Shown here piece by piece: positions 22,517 through 34,931 of a stretch of 64,000 nt of DNA. The translations under genes were made by a program, and so were the position numbers. Below the pieces are notes generated by a model, which saw only the letters and a list, made by a program, of their open reading frames with translations, was not told the DNA's origin and did not search any database. Within the stretch, counting starts at the first letter, position 1. Every line of letters begins with the position of its first letter. This DNA is from Orbilia blumenaviensis. Lineage: Eukaryota; Ascomycota; Orbiliomycetes; Orbiliales; Orbiliaceae. The DNA lies in the NCBI GenBank assembly GCA_036872755.1, contig JAVHNS010000008.1:744001-808000 (forward strand), in the 5' to 3' direction.

Positions 22517-23076
22517 TACTTTTTTTTCTAGCGTGTGTGTATATATATAGGGAGTAATTTAGACGAAGGCCGCACCAGGCAAATATAATTATAAAGAAAG
22601 GCAGTGTACATCTCATACATTCGTAGTGGTAGTATATATTTAAACGGAAAGATGTAAGGAATGAGAAATGAATGCTCCGCTCAAAAAAAAGAAGACCCAT
22701 TTCCATAAAGTTAAAAAAAAAGAAGGGCAGCAAAAAAAAAAGACCAATAAGATTCTATATACAAAGGGTAATCCTCACATATAATATTGGAGAGGACGAG
22801 TCTTTTTTTTTGCTGCCACCGCCATCATCAAAAAGGCTAAAAGAGAGAGAAAAAGTGGTCGTGACAAAATACCGGTATCTAATGTACACCCCCCTCCCAT
22901 GAAAAATACTCTATATACCCCCCCAAGCAAAAAGTTCTCCGTATCATAGGAAGAAGAAGCAGAAGGAGGAGGGATCGAGACTCGCCATCCAAAGGAATTT
23001 ATAGAATAGCAAAGAGCCTCCAGCCGCGAGACTGTTAGTTTCGTATGTGTGTGTGTCTTTTTTTTTTTTTTTTTGT
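22517..23076. other. Shared 3' region of BCP1 and MDV1
   Basis: Convergent terminator region of 560 bp, rich in A-runs on the left (22683-22741) and with a T-run at 23058-23074 next to the MDV1 stop. No gene seen. Confidence 0.5.
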
Positions 23077-25869
23077 TTAACAAGTCCAAACCCCGACAAC
23101 ACCGTCCCGTCGTCCTTCAACCAAGTATCCTTCCTTAGCTCGGACGCGGTCGACGATAGCGGGTGTGCTCAGTCGGTCCTCCTTGCCGCCCTCGGCACCG
23201 GCTCCGCAGTTCCAGTGTCGTCCGTCGACGCGGTCGTAGATCTTGGCGTAGTTCTCACCCGCGGCGGAAACGATCCTTGCGGCGTCGAACTGCATCGATG
23301 TGATCGGGTTTTCGTAGGCGAAGGCGTCCGAGATCGAGCCCGTGCGCAGGTCCCAGATCTGTTTTTTTCATTCAATTAGTATATATATTTTTCATAATTA
23401 TTGAGTGTATGTTCGGTGTTTGGGGGGAAGGGAGGGTTACTCTAATGCTGCGGTCCATCGAACCGGTCACAAGGTAAGTGTCGTCGAATTGCAGGGCGGT
23501 GACGGGGCCGGTGTGGCCGACGAGCGACCGGTGTACCTGTCCGCTTCTCACTGCAATTAAAAAAAATATATATATTAGTATATATAAACTCTACTATAAT
23601 ATTAGAATAAGAAAAAACGGGAGGGTCTTACAGTCCCAAAGCCTGACGAGGCCGTCGGAAGTACCACAGGCGAGAGCAGCATCAAAGCACTGGAGGGCCC
23701 CAACGAAGTCGGCCTGCATTTCAGAGAGATTGGCACGGCCGCTGGAGCGTCCAAGGCTGGCGAAGCTCCAGCCGCTGTCCTCGGGGCCGGCATTGCTAGA
23801 GGCGGTCCACAGGATGTCGAGAGTCTGGACGCATCGGCCGGTCGAGAGATCCCACTGGCGGAGGGTCTTGTCAGCAGAACCGGAGACGAGGGTGCCGTTC
23901 TGGAAGTACAGGGCGGTGACCTCTCCGATGTGGGAGTCAAGGGTGAGGAGGTGGCAGTCTTGGGTTCCGGCGGAAGATCGGGGACCGGTCGGGGAGGAGA
24001 TGGCGGACATGTCGTCCTCGAAGTCGTCTTCCTGGTTGGATTTGGGACCGCGTTTGTGGGTTACATTGTTGGAGCCGGGGAGGGATGACGAAGAAGAGGG
24101 GCCATCGGTCCGGCTGAGATCCCAGAATCTGATGGTGGCGTCGGTGGAGCCGGTGGCAACGTAATTGTCTTCGACCTGAAGGCACTTGACGGAGGCGTGG
24201 TGGCCCTCGAGCTGACCGAGGCTGCGGCCGGAGTTGAGGTCCCAGACGCGGACGGTGTCGTCAAGGGCGGCGGTGACGAGTTTTCCGAAGGGAAAGTCGA
24301 AGTCGAGGGCGGTGATGTTGTCAGCGTGGCACTGCATCTCCTTGATCTCGCTACCGGGGGCCATGTGCTCGTGCAGGATCGGCATCGCCTTGCGCTCTGT
24401 CCTCCCTCCGTCTCTCCATTAGTACGGTAATATGTATATATATTTATATATATATATAATAAAAAAATAAGAATATACATATGAGGCTACGGTGGCCATG
24501 GGAGTTTTGAGGGGAAACTGACTCTGGCGTTTGCGGCCCTTGGGGCTGGGGAGCTTGGAGTAGATGCTCTCGGACATGAAGCCCTGGTCGGGGTCATCGT
24601 TCTCGATGGGGGACTGGCCGTCCTCAACCATGTCGTACTGGATGTCCTCGATCTTGTTGTCCAGCTCCAGCACTATAAAAAAAACAACCCAAAAATTAGT
24701 ATATTGCATAAAAAAAACCAATTGAGCATCAAAAGAACATAGGATGACGATAGAAATAGTGGTATCATATGAGATATAGAATGGAGAGAGAGAGGCTTAC
24801 GGTCATGCTCGAGCTGGGTCTCCTCCTGTTCGAGCTTGGCCAGACGCTCGAGAACGAGGCCGCGGATGGCACTCAATTGAGCGATCTTGCGGTCTATCTC
24901 GCGGATCTCACCGGAGGCGATGCTCTTCCTGACGCCGATGAGGTCGAGATCCTCATTGGTTCGGTCCCTCTCCCTGGTCAGACGGGTGACATTGTTGGCT
25001 CCGGTGGTGTCCTCGAGCAGGCCCTTGGTCTTCTTCGCGGGGGAGGGGATGTCGACGGAGGCCTTGAAACCCTGGAAGAGGGAGTAGGAGGCATCGTTCT
25101 CGGGGATGTCGTTGAGGAGGTCATCGGGGAGGTAGGTGAGGGCCCTGTGGGAGATCTCTGTGGCGGAGAGACGGGAGCGGACGAGCTCGGAGGGGGATGA
25201 TTTGGAGAAGGAGAAGACCCGTTTTTGGATGGAGGGTTTCTTGAGGTCCTTGGAGAGGTCTGTCATGGCATTGTGATAGTGGGAGCCCGGGTCGGCGAAG
25301 GGCCCTATGAGGCTGCCGGCGGTGGAGGAGACCTTGCGGGACAAGGATGATATGTTGGTAGTCTGGAGTAAGAGTAAAGGTGAGCCGCTGCTGCTGATAC
25401 TGCTGCTGGTGCTGCTACGACGCCTGGTGTGGTGATACTGCCGCCGCCCCATCCTTTTTTGTCTCAATCAATCAATCAATCAATTCGACCTTCGATATAA
25501 TATAGTATAGTATAAGGTATCGTTATATCTTTATACAATATATATATATATAAAATAGAAATTATATCGAGGAAGAGAGATCAAGAGATCAAGAGAGGAG
25601 AGGGAGCAACGGGGAGGGGAGCAAGGATAGATATAGATATATATATATATATACTCCACAATGGCATACATACTATACCATATAGGTAGTATGTAGTATA
25701 GATTATATAATATAACATAGTATACCGAATGGAGTATAGACAGAGAAGAGGAAAAACTTACGGTGACAGCTGTCAGAGCGTTTGACAGCAGGGAGGAGTC
25801 CTGCTGGTGGTCTTGACCTGACGGTGGTGGTGGTGGACGAGAGGTGCCTCTGCTGGCACTCCCGGACAT
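23077..25869 (-). CDS. MDV1: Mitochondrial division protein 1 (WD40 Fis1-Dnm1 adaptor)
   Basis: Adaptor that links Fis1 on the mitochondrial outer membrane to dynamin Dnm1 during fission. Exons (minus strand): 25762-25869, 24801-25437, 24523-24672, 23632-24396, 23441-23550 and 23077-23358, giving 683 residues. The N-terminal region includes the Fis1-binding part ([30 protein letters not shown]). A coiled coil at about 198-260 follows ([20 protein letters not shown], then [15 protein letters not shown]). Seven WD40 blades follow from about 300 ([72 protein letters not shown], ending VVGVWTC). All six exons keep phase. The first intron (25438-25761) is long and TA-repeat-rich. The acceptor is ambiguous: a later CAG giving [11 protein letters not shown] directly, or a start at the MGRRQ methionine near 25451, are alternatives. 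The gene is C-rich on its coding strand throughout. Confidence 0.93.
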
Positions 25870-27270
25870 CTCTCTCTCCTCTATCCTCTCTCCCCACTAT
25901 CACATATATTTTGTGATCGATTCGACCGATTGGAAAAGGAATCTGATTGGATGTGTGCCAGATCAAGAATATGTAGGTGGGTATGTGAGGATGAGGTGGT
26001 TGAAAATGATTCTGATGATGTGGTTGGGGAATGATAGGAAGAGAGAAAAAAGAAGATCAAAAATTTTGAATGGCCGGATGGAAGCAAGCGTTGTTGCTTG
26101 CTTGCTGCCCTTGTCTGCAGGTTGAGCGTTTTTTTACCGATTCTCTTTATTTCCCACCACCACCAGAACCAGCAGCCGAGGTTCTCCTCAATTATTAAGT
26201 AATACTACTAATACTAGACTAGACTATACTAAGAGAGGTAAACTAATAAGTTTTGGTGCCGCACCTTGGAGGCTGATGGACGATGATGAGGATGAGGATG
26301 AGGATGAGGCAGAAGAGACAAGAGGCAGACAAGGGGGACACCCAGGAATAGAAAGAGGGTGTTGTTGTTGTGGTTTCGCTTCATTTCATTTTTCTGGGTC
26401 AAATCCAATTTTACTTTTCGGCAAGCCAGCCAGCCTGCCTGCCAGAAGGAAAGGAAACTCAGCCTCGTCAGTCTTTCTTTTCCACTCTCTCTCACTCAGT
26501 CCCTGATTAGACAGACAGACACTCTTTTTTAAATTCTTCTAGTTCTTCTTCTTCTTCTTTTCTCTTTTAGTTCTATTTTATTTCTCTGTTAGATATTCCG
26601 TATATACACTAAAATATATATATATTATATAGTATAGTATATAGTATATAGAAGAAGAGAGAGTGTGTATACGTAGACCAGACAGAGAGAGAGGGGAAAA
26701 TCTCCTATTTTAAAATTACACCGGCCATTCCTTCTTCTTCTTCTTACTTTCCTTTTCTTACTTCCCTCCACGTGGGACGGAAACCTTCTTCTTCTTCTTC
26801 TTCTTCTTCAACACCATCACCACATCACCGATTCCTCATCATCTTCGACTTCGACTTCATCGTCATCATCAGTCAGTCAGTCATCGGTCGGTCGGCATCG
26901 AAACCAGGATTGGATTGGGAAACGCCACACTGACAGATCCCTCCGTTCCTGCCCGCAACCATCGCATACATACATTTATATATATATTTATATCCTCCGA
27001 CTAAACTCGACACAGAAGAGGGCGGGTGGATACTCGAACCGGGAAACACCAACACCACCACTACCACTACCGCACACGAACACGAACAGGATAGAACAGA
27101 ATAGGATAGGATAGTATAGGGGGGGGAAGAGTGCGTCCTCAGCCACTCGATATATTCTTTTTTATTCCTATTCCGTTTCGACATATTTTCCTTTTTTTAT
27201 TTTCATTTTTATTTTCATTTCGTATCTTCTGTTATTTTGATTCATTATTTCCAATCTTCTTCTTTACGAG
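25870..27270. promoter_or_regulatory. Divergent promoter region of MDV1 and the PIP5K gene
   Basis: 1.4 kb between two divergent start codons. It is dominated by simple sequence: GATGAG repeats near 26281-26309, TTC repeats near 26542-26557 and 26785-26808, TA-rich tracts near 26610-26650 and CA/CCA runs near 27047-27070. No discrete factor site can be assigned, and no gene is seen in it. Confidence 0.6.
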
Positions 27271-30054
27271 ATGACCGTCGAGGAGAATCACAATTCCAGC
27301 CAGTACGCCGTCATCGTCCACAAACTGCCCATCGACATCCTCGACAACAGCCCTTCCTCGAATAGCATGCACCATCACCCCCATCATCATCATCCTCATC
27401 TTCATCAACATGACAATGTGTCCCCCCAGAAGCCCTTCCTGATCCCTCCGCCTCCGACATCTCCTCCTCCTCCACCACCGCCTACTACTACTACTACTAC
27501 TAATGGTAATGGTAATAGTAACGGTAACCAACACCACCCGGAGAAGGAGATCGTCGTCATGAAGAGGGACGAGAGAAGAGAGGACATCCCCGTGCTGGCC
27601 ACCACCCCGGCCTCCCCCAACGGCACAAACACCTCCAGAACTCTCGTCGCCGCCGACTCTTCCATCACTTCCACCTCTCCCTCATCCCCCCCCAAACGAC
27701 ACTCCTCCCCCATGTCCCTGGACCATTCATCATCATCCCCTTCCCCCAACGGGCCCCTCAAACACAGACACACCCTCCAGGTCCCCAAACCTTCCTCTTC
27801 TTCCTCATCCTCACGATATATACCCGTCCACTCCCACTCCGCCGGCATCCTCGCCGCCTCCACCAGCCAATCCGACGACATCATCACCAAGGATCACAAC
27901 CCCATCCAACCTCATCTCCCGCATTCCGGCGCCCCCCGCCGCGCCTCAATCTCCCTCGGAAGGAGACCCACCCGCTCCCTCCACTCCGACGTCCACCTCG
28001 ACGAGATCCCCCAGGATGAAGACTCCGCCAAATGGACCGAGGCAATTCGCGCCAAACGCGCCAGCAAGCGCCGAAAGAAAGAGGAGGAAGTCGAGGACGA
28101 GGTCCTCGTCGGCACCAAGGTCGACATCAACCACTCCAACTACGTCACCATGTACAACATGCTCACCGGCATCCGTTTCGTCGTACGTCTCTTCCCTCCC
28201 CTCTTTATTCTGTTGTTTTTTTTATTATGACAATTGGAAAAGGAATGGATAAAAATAAAAAAGAGTGGTTGGGACCGATTGATTGACTGAGTGAATGAAT
28301 GATAGGTCTCGCGATGTAACGCCAAAGTAGACCGTCCGCTGACGGATGCCGACTTCGACGCCGCCCACAAGTTCTCCTTCGACATGTAAGTTCTTTTTAT
28401 ATCCATTGTCCCATATTCTATACTTTATATCCTATAAAGTATGAAAGCATTGGGTTATAAAATATATAATTGGGCGCTAATCTTTTTGGGGGCGGATATA
28501 GAATGGGGTCGGAGCTGACGCCGTCGGCCAAGTACGACTTCAAGTTCAAGGACTACGCCCCCTGGGTCTTCCGCCATCTGCGCGCCCGCTTCAACATTGA
28601 CCCCGGCGACTACCTCATGTCCCTCACCCACAGGTACATCCTCTCCGAGTTAGGGTCTCCCGGAAAGAGCGGTAGCTTCTTCTACTTCTCCCGCGACTAC
28701 AAATACATCATCAAAACCATCCACCATGCCGAACACCGCTACCTCAGACACATCCTCAGGGACTACTACAACCACGTCACCAAGTACCCGGACACCCTCA
28801 TCTCCCAATTCTTTGGTCTGCACAGAGTCAAAATCCCATTCGGCCCCAAAATCCACTTCGTCATCATGAACAACATCTTCCCCCCGCACAAGGACATCCA
28901 CATGACCTTCGACCTCAAGGGTTCCCATATCGGCAGGGAGTACAAGGAGACCGGCCCCGAGGAAAATCCAAAAGCCGTCCTCAAGGATCTCAACTGGGAA
29001 AGTCGCAACATGCACCTCTGTCTCGGTCCCAGGAAACACGAACTCTTCGTGCAACAGGCGCAGCTCGACGTCGCCCTTCTGCAGCGCCTGAAGATCATGG
29101 ACTACTCCCTCCTCGTCGGCATCCACGACATGCACAGGGGAAACAACGACAACCTCCGCGAGAAAAACCTTCAGGTCTTCCAACCCGGCGGTTCCGCCAA
29201 CGACGAAATGGGACCCCACCCGCTCACCAGGACCCCGTCCAGGCTCGAGAGCGCCCGCAAGCGCGCCGAAATGCGGAAGCTTATCAACAGCGAGGTCCCC
29301 GTCAGTCTAGAACACAGCGACACCCCGCTTCCAGAGGAGATGCTCGCCCGCGCCAAGTAAGCTCCTCCCTCCTTTTTTTTTTTTTTTTGCCTCCCTATTT
29401 GTCTTTTTCTTTTTCTTTTTTTTTTTTTTTTGATTGAGAGACTGGACTAACCCATGGAGCAGTGAGCAAGGGGCTCGAAGCATTTTCAACCAGGATGAGC
29501 ACGGGTTCCGCGCCACCGACGAGAACGACGAGCCAGGAGAGGTCATCTACTACCTTGGGATAATCGACTGTCTCACGAAGGTACGTTTCTTTTTTCATCA
29601 TACCCAATTGGGTTTTGCCCTGCTGACACTTTTGATGTAGTACAACTTTATCAAACGGGCGGAACATTTCTGGAAGGGTCTCTCGCAGGACAAGACCGAA
29701 ATATCCGCTGTACCACCGCAGGCATACGGCGACAGATTCTTTCGATATGTGTCAAAGATAATCCAGCCCGCCAGCGCTAGTGACCGCGGAATTCCCCGCG
29801 CCGCTCCTGCGGGGAGCCGGAACAACGATAGCACGGAGAACCCGCCGTCGACGGAAACAGGCATGCCAGACCGCGTCCGATCCAACGTCCGCTCTCCGTC
29901 AACCGAAAGACCCAGCACAACCCTACCCGTCGTCGAGGAAGTCGGGGAAGGTAGCAGCGGCGCTAGAAGTCGAAGCAGAAGCGACAGCCCTGAAACATCC
30001 CACCACCAATTGCACCACCAGACCGAGGTTCCAGACGTCCAGGTTCGAAACTAG
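27271..30054 (+). CDS. MSS4: Phosphatidylinositol-4-phosphate 5-kinase (MSS4 type)
   Basis: Makes PI(4,5)P2 at the plasma membrane, controlling actin and cell-wall signalling. Exons 27271-28182, 28306-28385, 28502-29356, 29463-29580 and 29641-30054, all GT-AG and in phase, giving 792 residues. The first about 280 residues are disordered (His-, Pro-, Thr/Asn- and Ser-rich tracts). The kinase domain then starts with the family MYNMLTGIRFVVSRC block. It contains ELGSPGKSGSFFYFSRD (nucleotide loop), YIIKTIHHAEHRYLR (lysine), MTFDLKGSHIGRE, LLQRLKIMDYSLLVGIHD and YYLGIIDCLTKYNFIKRAEH. The substrate-specificity region is EISAVPPQAYGDRF. The tail of about 100 residues is Ser/Arg-rich. The start ATG 27271 follows a T-rich leader. 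Coding is uniformly C-rich. It is divergent from MDV1. Confidence 0.95.
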
Positions 30055-32231
30055 ATTTTTCTAGATCCTTTCGTCTTTTCCCTCGCCTGCTTTCTTTTTC
30101 TCTGTTTCAAGTGATATATGATGACGCACGAAGTAACCACCCGCTCGAAAAACACCCCCTTCATTCGGAATCCATTTCCTTTGTTACTTATTCTACATTG
30201 CTACACCAAAAAAAACGTACAGTTCCAGTTGACCAGTCTCTCGGATCCTACTACGGTTTTTTTTTTTCCTTTTGCTAAAAAAAATCTCCTTGCGTCTACC
30301 TGGAGTGCAATTGTGTTACGGGGGAGGAACTGTTTTATATCTCTTTTTTCTTGCGCAATACGGCCTTTTTGCCCAGCTGCCTCGTTTTCTTCTGCCTTCC
30401 CCTCACCCTCACGCTACCGTTTCCCGTATTCTCATCTCTTTTTTTTTTTTCTTCCTTTAATGCCCCCAAACGCTGGGACCGGTTCAAGGTAGCACCTCTT
30501 TTTTTCCTTTTGGCCTGGTTTCTTATAGTTTTGGTTTGGAATATGTTGGATTTTGTCATTTTAGTCGAGCGAAGGGGAAAACGAAATACCTCAGGCAAAA
30601 GCGGAGCTTGTGTCCATACCCGGCCTCTTCCTTTTTTTTTTTTTTTTCCTTCCTCTTTTTTTACCCACTCTTTTTTTTCCCTTTCATTTGTATTTTATTC
30701 TGATTTTTTCCCCTCTATCGACCGTGGTTCCTCTTTTTTTTGACAGTGTGCCGTCTTCCTGCGAAGCCCTTGTGAAATTCCTCTCGTCCTTTTTTGCCTG
30801 CGAGCTTTATCATTATTATATACTATTATTTATATTGATATACCTCTCTGTCCTGCGATCTTTTCTGTTTTTGACAGCTCCCTCTCTGACGAAAGTGTTC
30901 ACGCCCCTGCCCTCGGATGGCGAAAATTAAGGGTTTCCCCTCTCTCTCTCTTTTTTCATTCATTCTTTCTTTCTTTGGTTTTTTTGGTTTCGGCTTTGAT
31001 ATTTTAGCTTCTTCTCTTTTTTTTTTCGACTTGGACATATATAGTATAGATATGGCTGTAATAATTGTACATAATTTATATCCCTCTGGTTTTTTTCCTG
31101 ATTTGATTTTGGATTTGATTTTTTGGATCTTTCACATTGCGGGTTTTATTATACTTTGATTTTTTTTTTTTTTTCTTCAGTCTGTCTGTCTGAATGTGAT
31201 TGTGATTGATTGATTGATTGATTGAATGTGAATGCTACTCTTTTTTTATAAAGATATTGTATTAGTCAACGGGGTTCTTATCTTTTTTGATTTACTTTTT
31301 TTTAGGTTGATGTTTTGTTACATATTATTTTGTAGGTTTATATTGGGAGATTAAGTTATATCGTATGGTATGGTATAATCTCTTTTACTACACATGCGTT
31401 ACAAGCACGTAGATGTTAGATTGAAGCGATTGCGAGTGATCATTAGTTGGTTGGTTGGTTAGTTGGGTTTGATCTCGTAACCACCGGGCCTCTGTGAAAG
31501 CTGCCCTAGTGTGTAATATACTATATTTATTATATATATATATGGGTGGGTACTAGAGTGGAGCTGTTTAAGCTATAAGTATATGTATATGTGTGCATGT
31601 GTATTCATGAGACTGTGGTGTTTTATAGATTGGACGCATGTACTTACAATACGTTCTTGTTCCTTGTTAATCCCGACCCTGCGCAGGTGGGGGGGGATGG
31701 GATGGGATGGGATAGGATAGGATAGATGGTTTTTGCTTTAGCTTTGGTTTTGGCTTTGTTTTTGCCTTTTGCTTTCTGTGTTTCATTTCTGGATGTATGG
31801 GTAGTTTATGTACCTTATTTATGGAAAGGCGGGGGGGGGGGTAGGTGGAGATGCTGGAGGAATGGGGTTGACGGGGTTAGTATTGCATGGCATTTTAGAC
31901 TTGGAAAGTAGAAGTTAGAGTAGCTGATTAGAAGGCTGTAGGGAGGCGGAGGAAGAAGGGGGGGCAGGGTAAAAACTTGAAGAAATCCTAACTAAGTTTA
32001 CAAGCCGATAACCTCCTTAGATTATATATACCTTATATGTACTAGAGGTAGAGGGAAGAGGCGGAGGCGGAGACGTCAATAGCAGACAGATAGACTTTAA
32101 ATAGAATATATATATATATATCTATATATATTGGCGACTAGGCCTTCCTAGGGTGATATATTACTTTTTTTTTTTGTTTGTTTTTTGAACGATTGGTAGG
32201 GAGCTTTTTAGAATTTTATAAGAACGGCATT

Positions 32232-32251
32232 GGGGGGGGGGGGGGGGGGGG
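32232..32251. repeat. Poly(G) run of 20
   Basis: Uninterrupted G-run in the non-coding desert. Such a run could form a G-quadruplex and is prone to length error in assembly. Confidence 0.9.
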
Positions 32252-33289
32252 CAAGAGAAGCTAGAAGTTAATTGGAGCTGGACTAGTTTGGGGGGGTTAA
32301 ATAGCTTATAAAGAGTAAAAAGGGAGTATGTTTATAATTACACAACAGCCGAAAGAAAAAAAAAGAAAGAAAAAACCTGGAGTTTTAATATGTTTTGTGG
32401 TGTATTGTAATTTGTGTATATAGCTTCTATATACTCTCGAGATCTCTGACATTAAGATTATTGTCGGTGGAGACGAATCGCGAGGCGGGTATTAGTGGTG
32501 GGGAAGGTTGTTCAGACATACATGTATATGGTGTCGTAGACCAGCTTCTAGGCGTATAGTGGATACCTACTTGGGCACTAGAAGGCGGGACTAAGGCTTA
32601 AATAAAAGTTCACAAAAAGGGCTAACTGCCTCTGGGCAAAGGGTGTATTCGAGCAGTCTGATTTATGTGGGAATTACAAAATAAGTGGTCCGAAATATTA
32701 GTACTGTAGGGGCGAAATGTGCGTTTTCAGGACCGTTTATCAAACGCAGGTTGGTTTTTATATCAAACTCAATAGCAATTAAAAATATATTAAAAAGACT
32801 TTAAGAGGTCCTCAAGACACAAGAGGGTCTCCAAAAAACGCACCGGATTACCATAGGGGTTTTGGGTACTTTTCTGGGACCGCTTCCGAACATTAAAGGA
32901 CTTCAAAAAGAAAGCAAGACGTTTCATTTTTCTTTCAAGTCGTTGTCTATACTGTTATAAAGTCCCCCTTTTTTTATAAACCGTATTGAGAAATTTCGAA
33001 ACCAACCAAAGCCCCCGTACGGTGCTTACGCCAGCGTTTGTGTGATATTTACTGGTTGTAGGCATACCACATTGAGTTTATATATAGATAGGTTTTTTGT
33101 CCTTTGAGACCAGTTTTTATACTAGATTCCGGGGAAAATTATACTTCTTTTTAACTTAGGGAATTGTTAATAGGTCCCCCCTTTTTGCCATTGGGTCCCC
33201 TTCGACTCAAATTTTCTGTGGTTATCATATTTTGACGATGAAAACAGTGGTATGATGGTATATAAGTCCCAATTAGGCTGTCGGCTCGT

Positions 33290-33480
33290 CTTCTTGCTTT
33301 GCCTGCTTGCCTGCTAACTTTAAGCTGGCCGCTGGTTTGGTAGCTGGCCTTGTTGGTAGGCGGGTTAATGGCTGTGCTATCAGCTAGGCAGGCCGGCAGG
33401 TAGGTGGGCCGGCAGATGGGACAGTTAACAGATAGACTGGCAAATTCATAGCTAGGCCGGCAGTTGGGTATAACTTCGTA
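33290..33480. repeat. Degenerate GCTGGC / GGCCGGCAG short repeat cluster
   Basis: Recurring GCTGGCC, GGTAGCTGGCC, AGGCCGGCAGGTAG, GGGCCGGCAGATGG and TAGGCCGGCAGTTGG units, imperfect and partly palindromic. No coding frame. Confidence 0.6.
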
Positions 33481-33528
33481 AATATGTGATTATTTTTGAA
33501 TATTACAGTATCAAACTATATAAACACA

Positions 33529-33556
33529 GTTGTGGTCAACAGCGTCTGGGACCGAG
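33529..33556. repeat. 28-base dispersed repeat, copy 2
   Basis: Identical over 28 bases to 21171-21198. The flanks differ, and this copy lacks the TACTGTACAAG direct repeats. Confidence 0.85.
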
Positions 33557-34106
33557 GCCAATAGAAAAATCATAAAATAGCTATTATTGAGGGGCCCGAT
33601 AACAAAAATGGGAGGCTCTGTTAACAATTCTCTTAATTTCGTCAACAAAAGGAAAATTAAAGGTTTTACGGCACGAATGACGATGGAAGTATGTTCTTAA
33701 TAAGATATTCGATTTTTTTCATTTGTATATCAGTATTAGGAAGAAAAAGGGAAAAAAAAAAAGGAAAGATTCAAAGGATGGGGCAGTTAAGCATGGTATC
33801 ATGTATAAAAAAAACAAAAAAAAGAACGGCCTTTTTTTTTGTAGAGCAAGGAAACAAAACATAGTCGTAAAAAAGGAAATTAAGAAGGTTGGTGAAGAGG
33901 AAGGAGAAACTCCTGGGTGTTCGCAAAGAAACGGGGTAGGTATACTGGTGTACTGGTGTATACCCCGCCACGTGAAAGAGAAGAGAGGTAGTAAAAATAA
34001 AATGGGAGGAGCCGTCTGACGCCGTGGGAAATAACAATCCGAACCGCTAGAAACGTTAAAAAAAAACAAAAAAGGCAATAAAAGTCCAAGTCGTAGAAAA
34101 AATGGA

Positions 34107-34931
34107 TCAGCCGAAATACCGCATGAAGACCTCCCAATTCCTCTCCCCTTTCCCATCTGCCACCGCGAACAGCACGTTCCTAAACCACCCTTCAAACTCA
34201 CTGCCCCTGCCCAGCAACAGCTCCTTCCAGATCTGACACACCTCCTCAACGGGATTTTTATAACTCCCGCAACCGAACGGACTCAAGCATATATCGCTGA
34301 TCCCCTGGTATGCCGCCATCCTCAACACCGCTCTCATCTTCTCCCTCTGCAACTCCCTCTCCTGCGGAAAGCTATACGACATCCCAGATTCATCCAACTT
34401 CGGTCTCCTAACCGGTGACACAGAAATCACAGCCACAGACCTCCAATCCGCGTCTGACCACAATGCATAATTCTGCTCAGGACCACCTCTAATAACCGTT
34501 ACTCGTGGCGAAAAGAGTCCTCCACGCTCCGGTAAAGGATAGTGATGTGGCGCTGAACAACCGTCGTCACCCGTCATTAATGCTTTTACAAGATTACTCC
34601 TTCGCGCTAATGCTTCTTCGGGTGCGAATACAGCGCCCTGCCATAGTCCGCCTGGTGTCTTTTCGTTGGCTGTGTTTAATACGGCTACACGTTTAGGACA
34701 GCCAAGGCGGTCGGATGTTTGCATGCTTAATGCTACGTCTACGGGGTCGGAGGAGGCGACGACGGCTATTCGTGGCCAGTTTTGGGAGGATGGGTAGGGT
34801 CCTGCGTAAGGTAGTGGGTCGGTGGATTCGTAGTAGGTGCTGTGGGATTGACCTAGTGTTGCGGAGATGGAGGGCCATAGATCGCGGGTTTCTGCGGAAG
34901 CGGAAGAGGCTCGTTGGCGTAGTGTCGGCAT
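34107..34931 (-). CDS. Microbial-type PARG-like (TIGR02452 family) protein
   Basis: Intronless, 274 residues, ATG at 34931. The macrodomain signature of the microbial-type poly(ADP-ribose) glycohydrolase family is visible at about 85-115: VAVLNTANEKTPGG followed by LWQGAVFAPEEALARRS. Also present are LFSPRVTVIRG, SVAVISVSPVRRPKL, the GISDICLSPFGCGSYKNP loop and VEEVCQIWKELL. The canonical family reads GGG then QEE; here the third G is L and Q is P, but both glutamates remain, so ADP-ribose binding or hydrolysis is possible but not certain. The expected role is removal of ADP-ribose modifications or their detection. The coding strand is C-rich in the first half and G/T-rich after about 34500. 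It stands alone between two gene deserts. Confidence 0.88.
   Translation of the reverse strand: MPTLRQRASSASAETRDLWPSISATLGQSHSTYYESTDPLPYAGPYPSSQNWPRIAVVASSDPVDVALSMQTSDRLGCPKRVAVLNTANEKTPGGLWQGAVFAPEEALARRSNLVKALMTGDDGCSAPHHYPLPERGGLFSPRVTVIRGGPEQNYALWSDADWRSVAVISVSPVRRPKLDESGMSYSFPQERELQREKMRAVLRMAAYQGISDICLSPFGCGSYKNPVEEVCQIWKELLLGRGSEFEGWFRNVLFAVADGKGERNWEVFMRYFG

Larger units (their letters stand above)
30055..34106. other. 4-kb gene-poor region downstream of the PIP5K gene
   Basis: No gene is recognised. T-runs are very common (30255-31340), giving hydrophobic spurious frames. It includes a G20 run (32232-32251), a degenerate GGC(C)GGCAG repeat (33290-33480) and copy 2 of the 28-base repeat (33529-33556). 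The left part may be a long 3' UTR. Confidence 0.5.

Noticed and set aside
27405..27890. Long minus-strand frame opposite PIP5K exon 1
   Set aside because: Shadow of a low-complexity Ser/Pro/His-coding exon.
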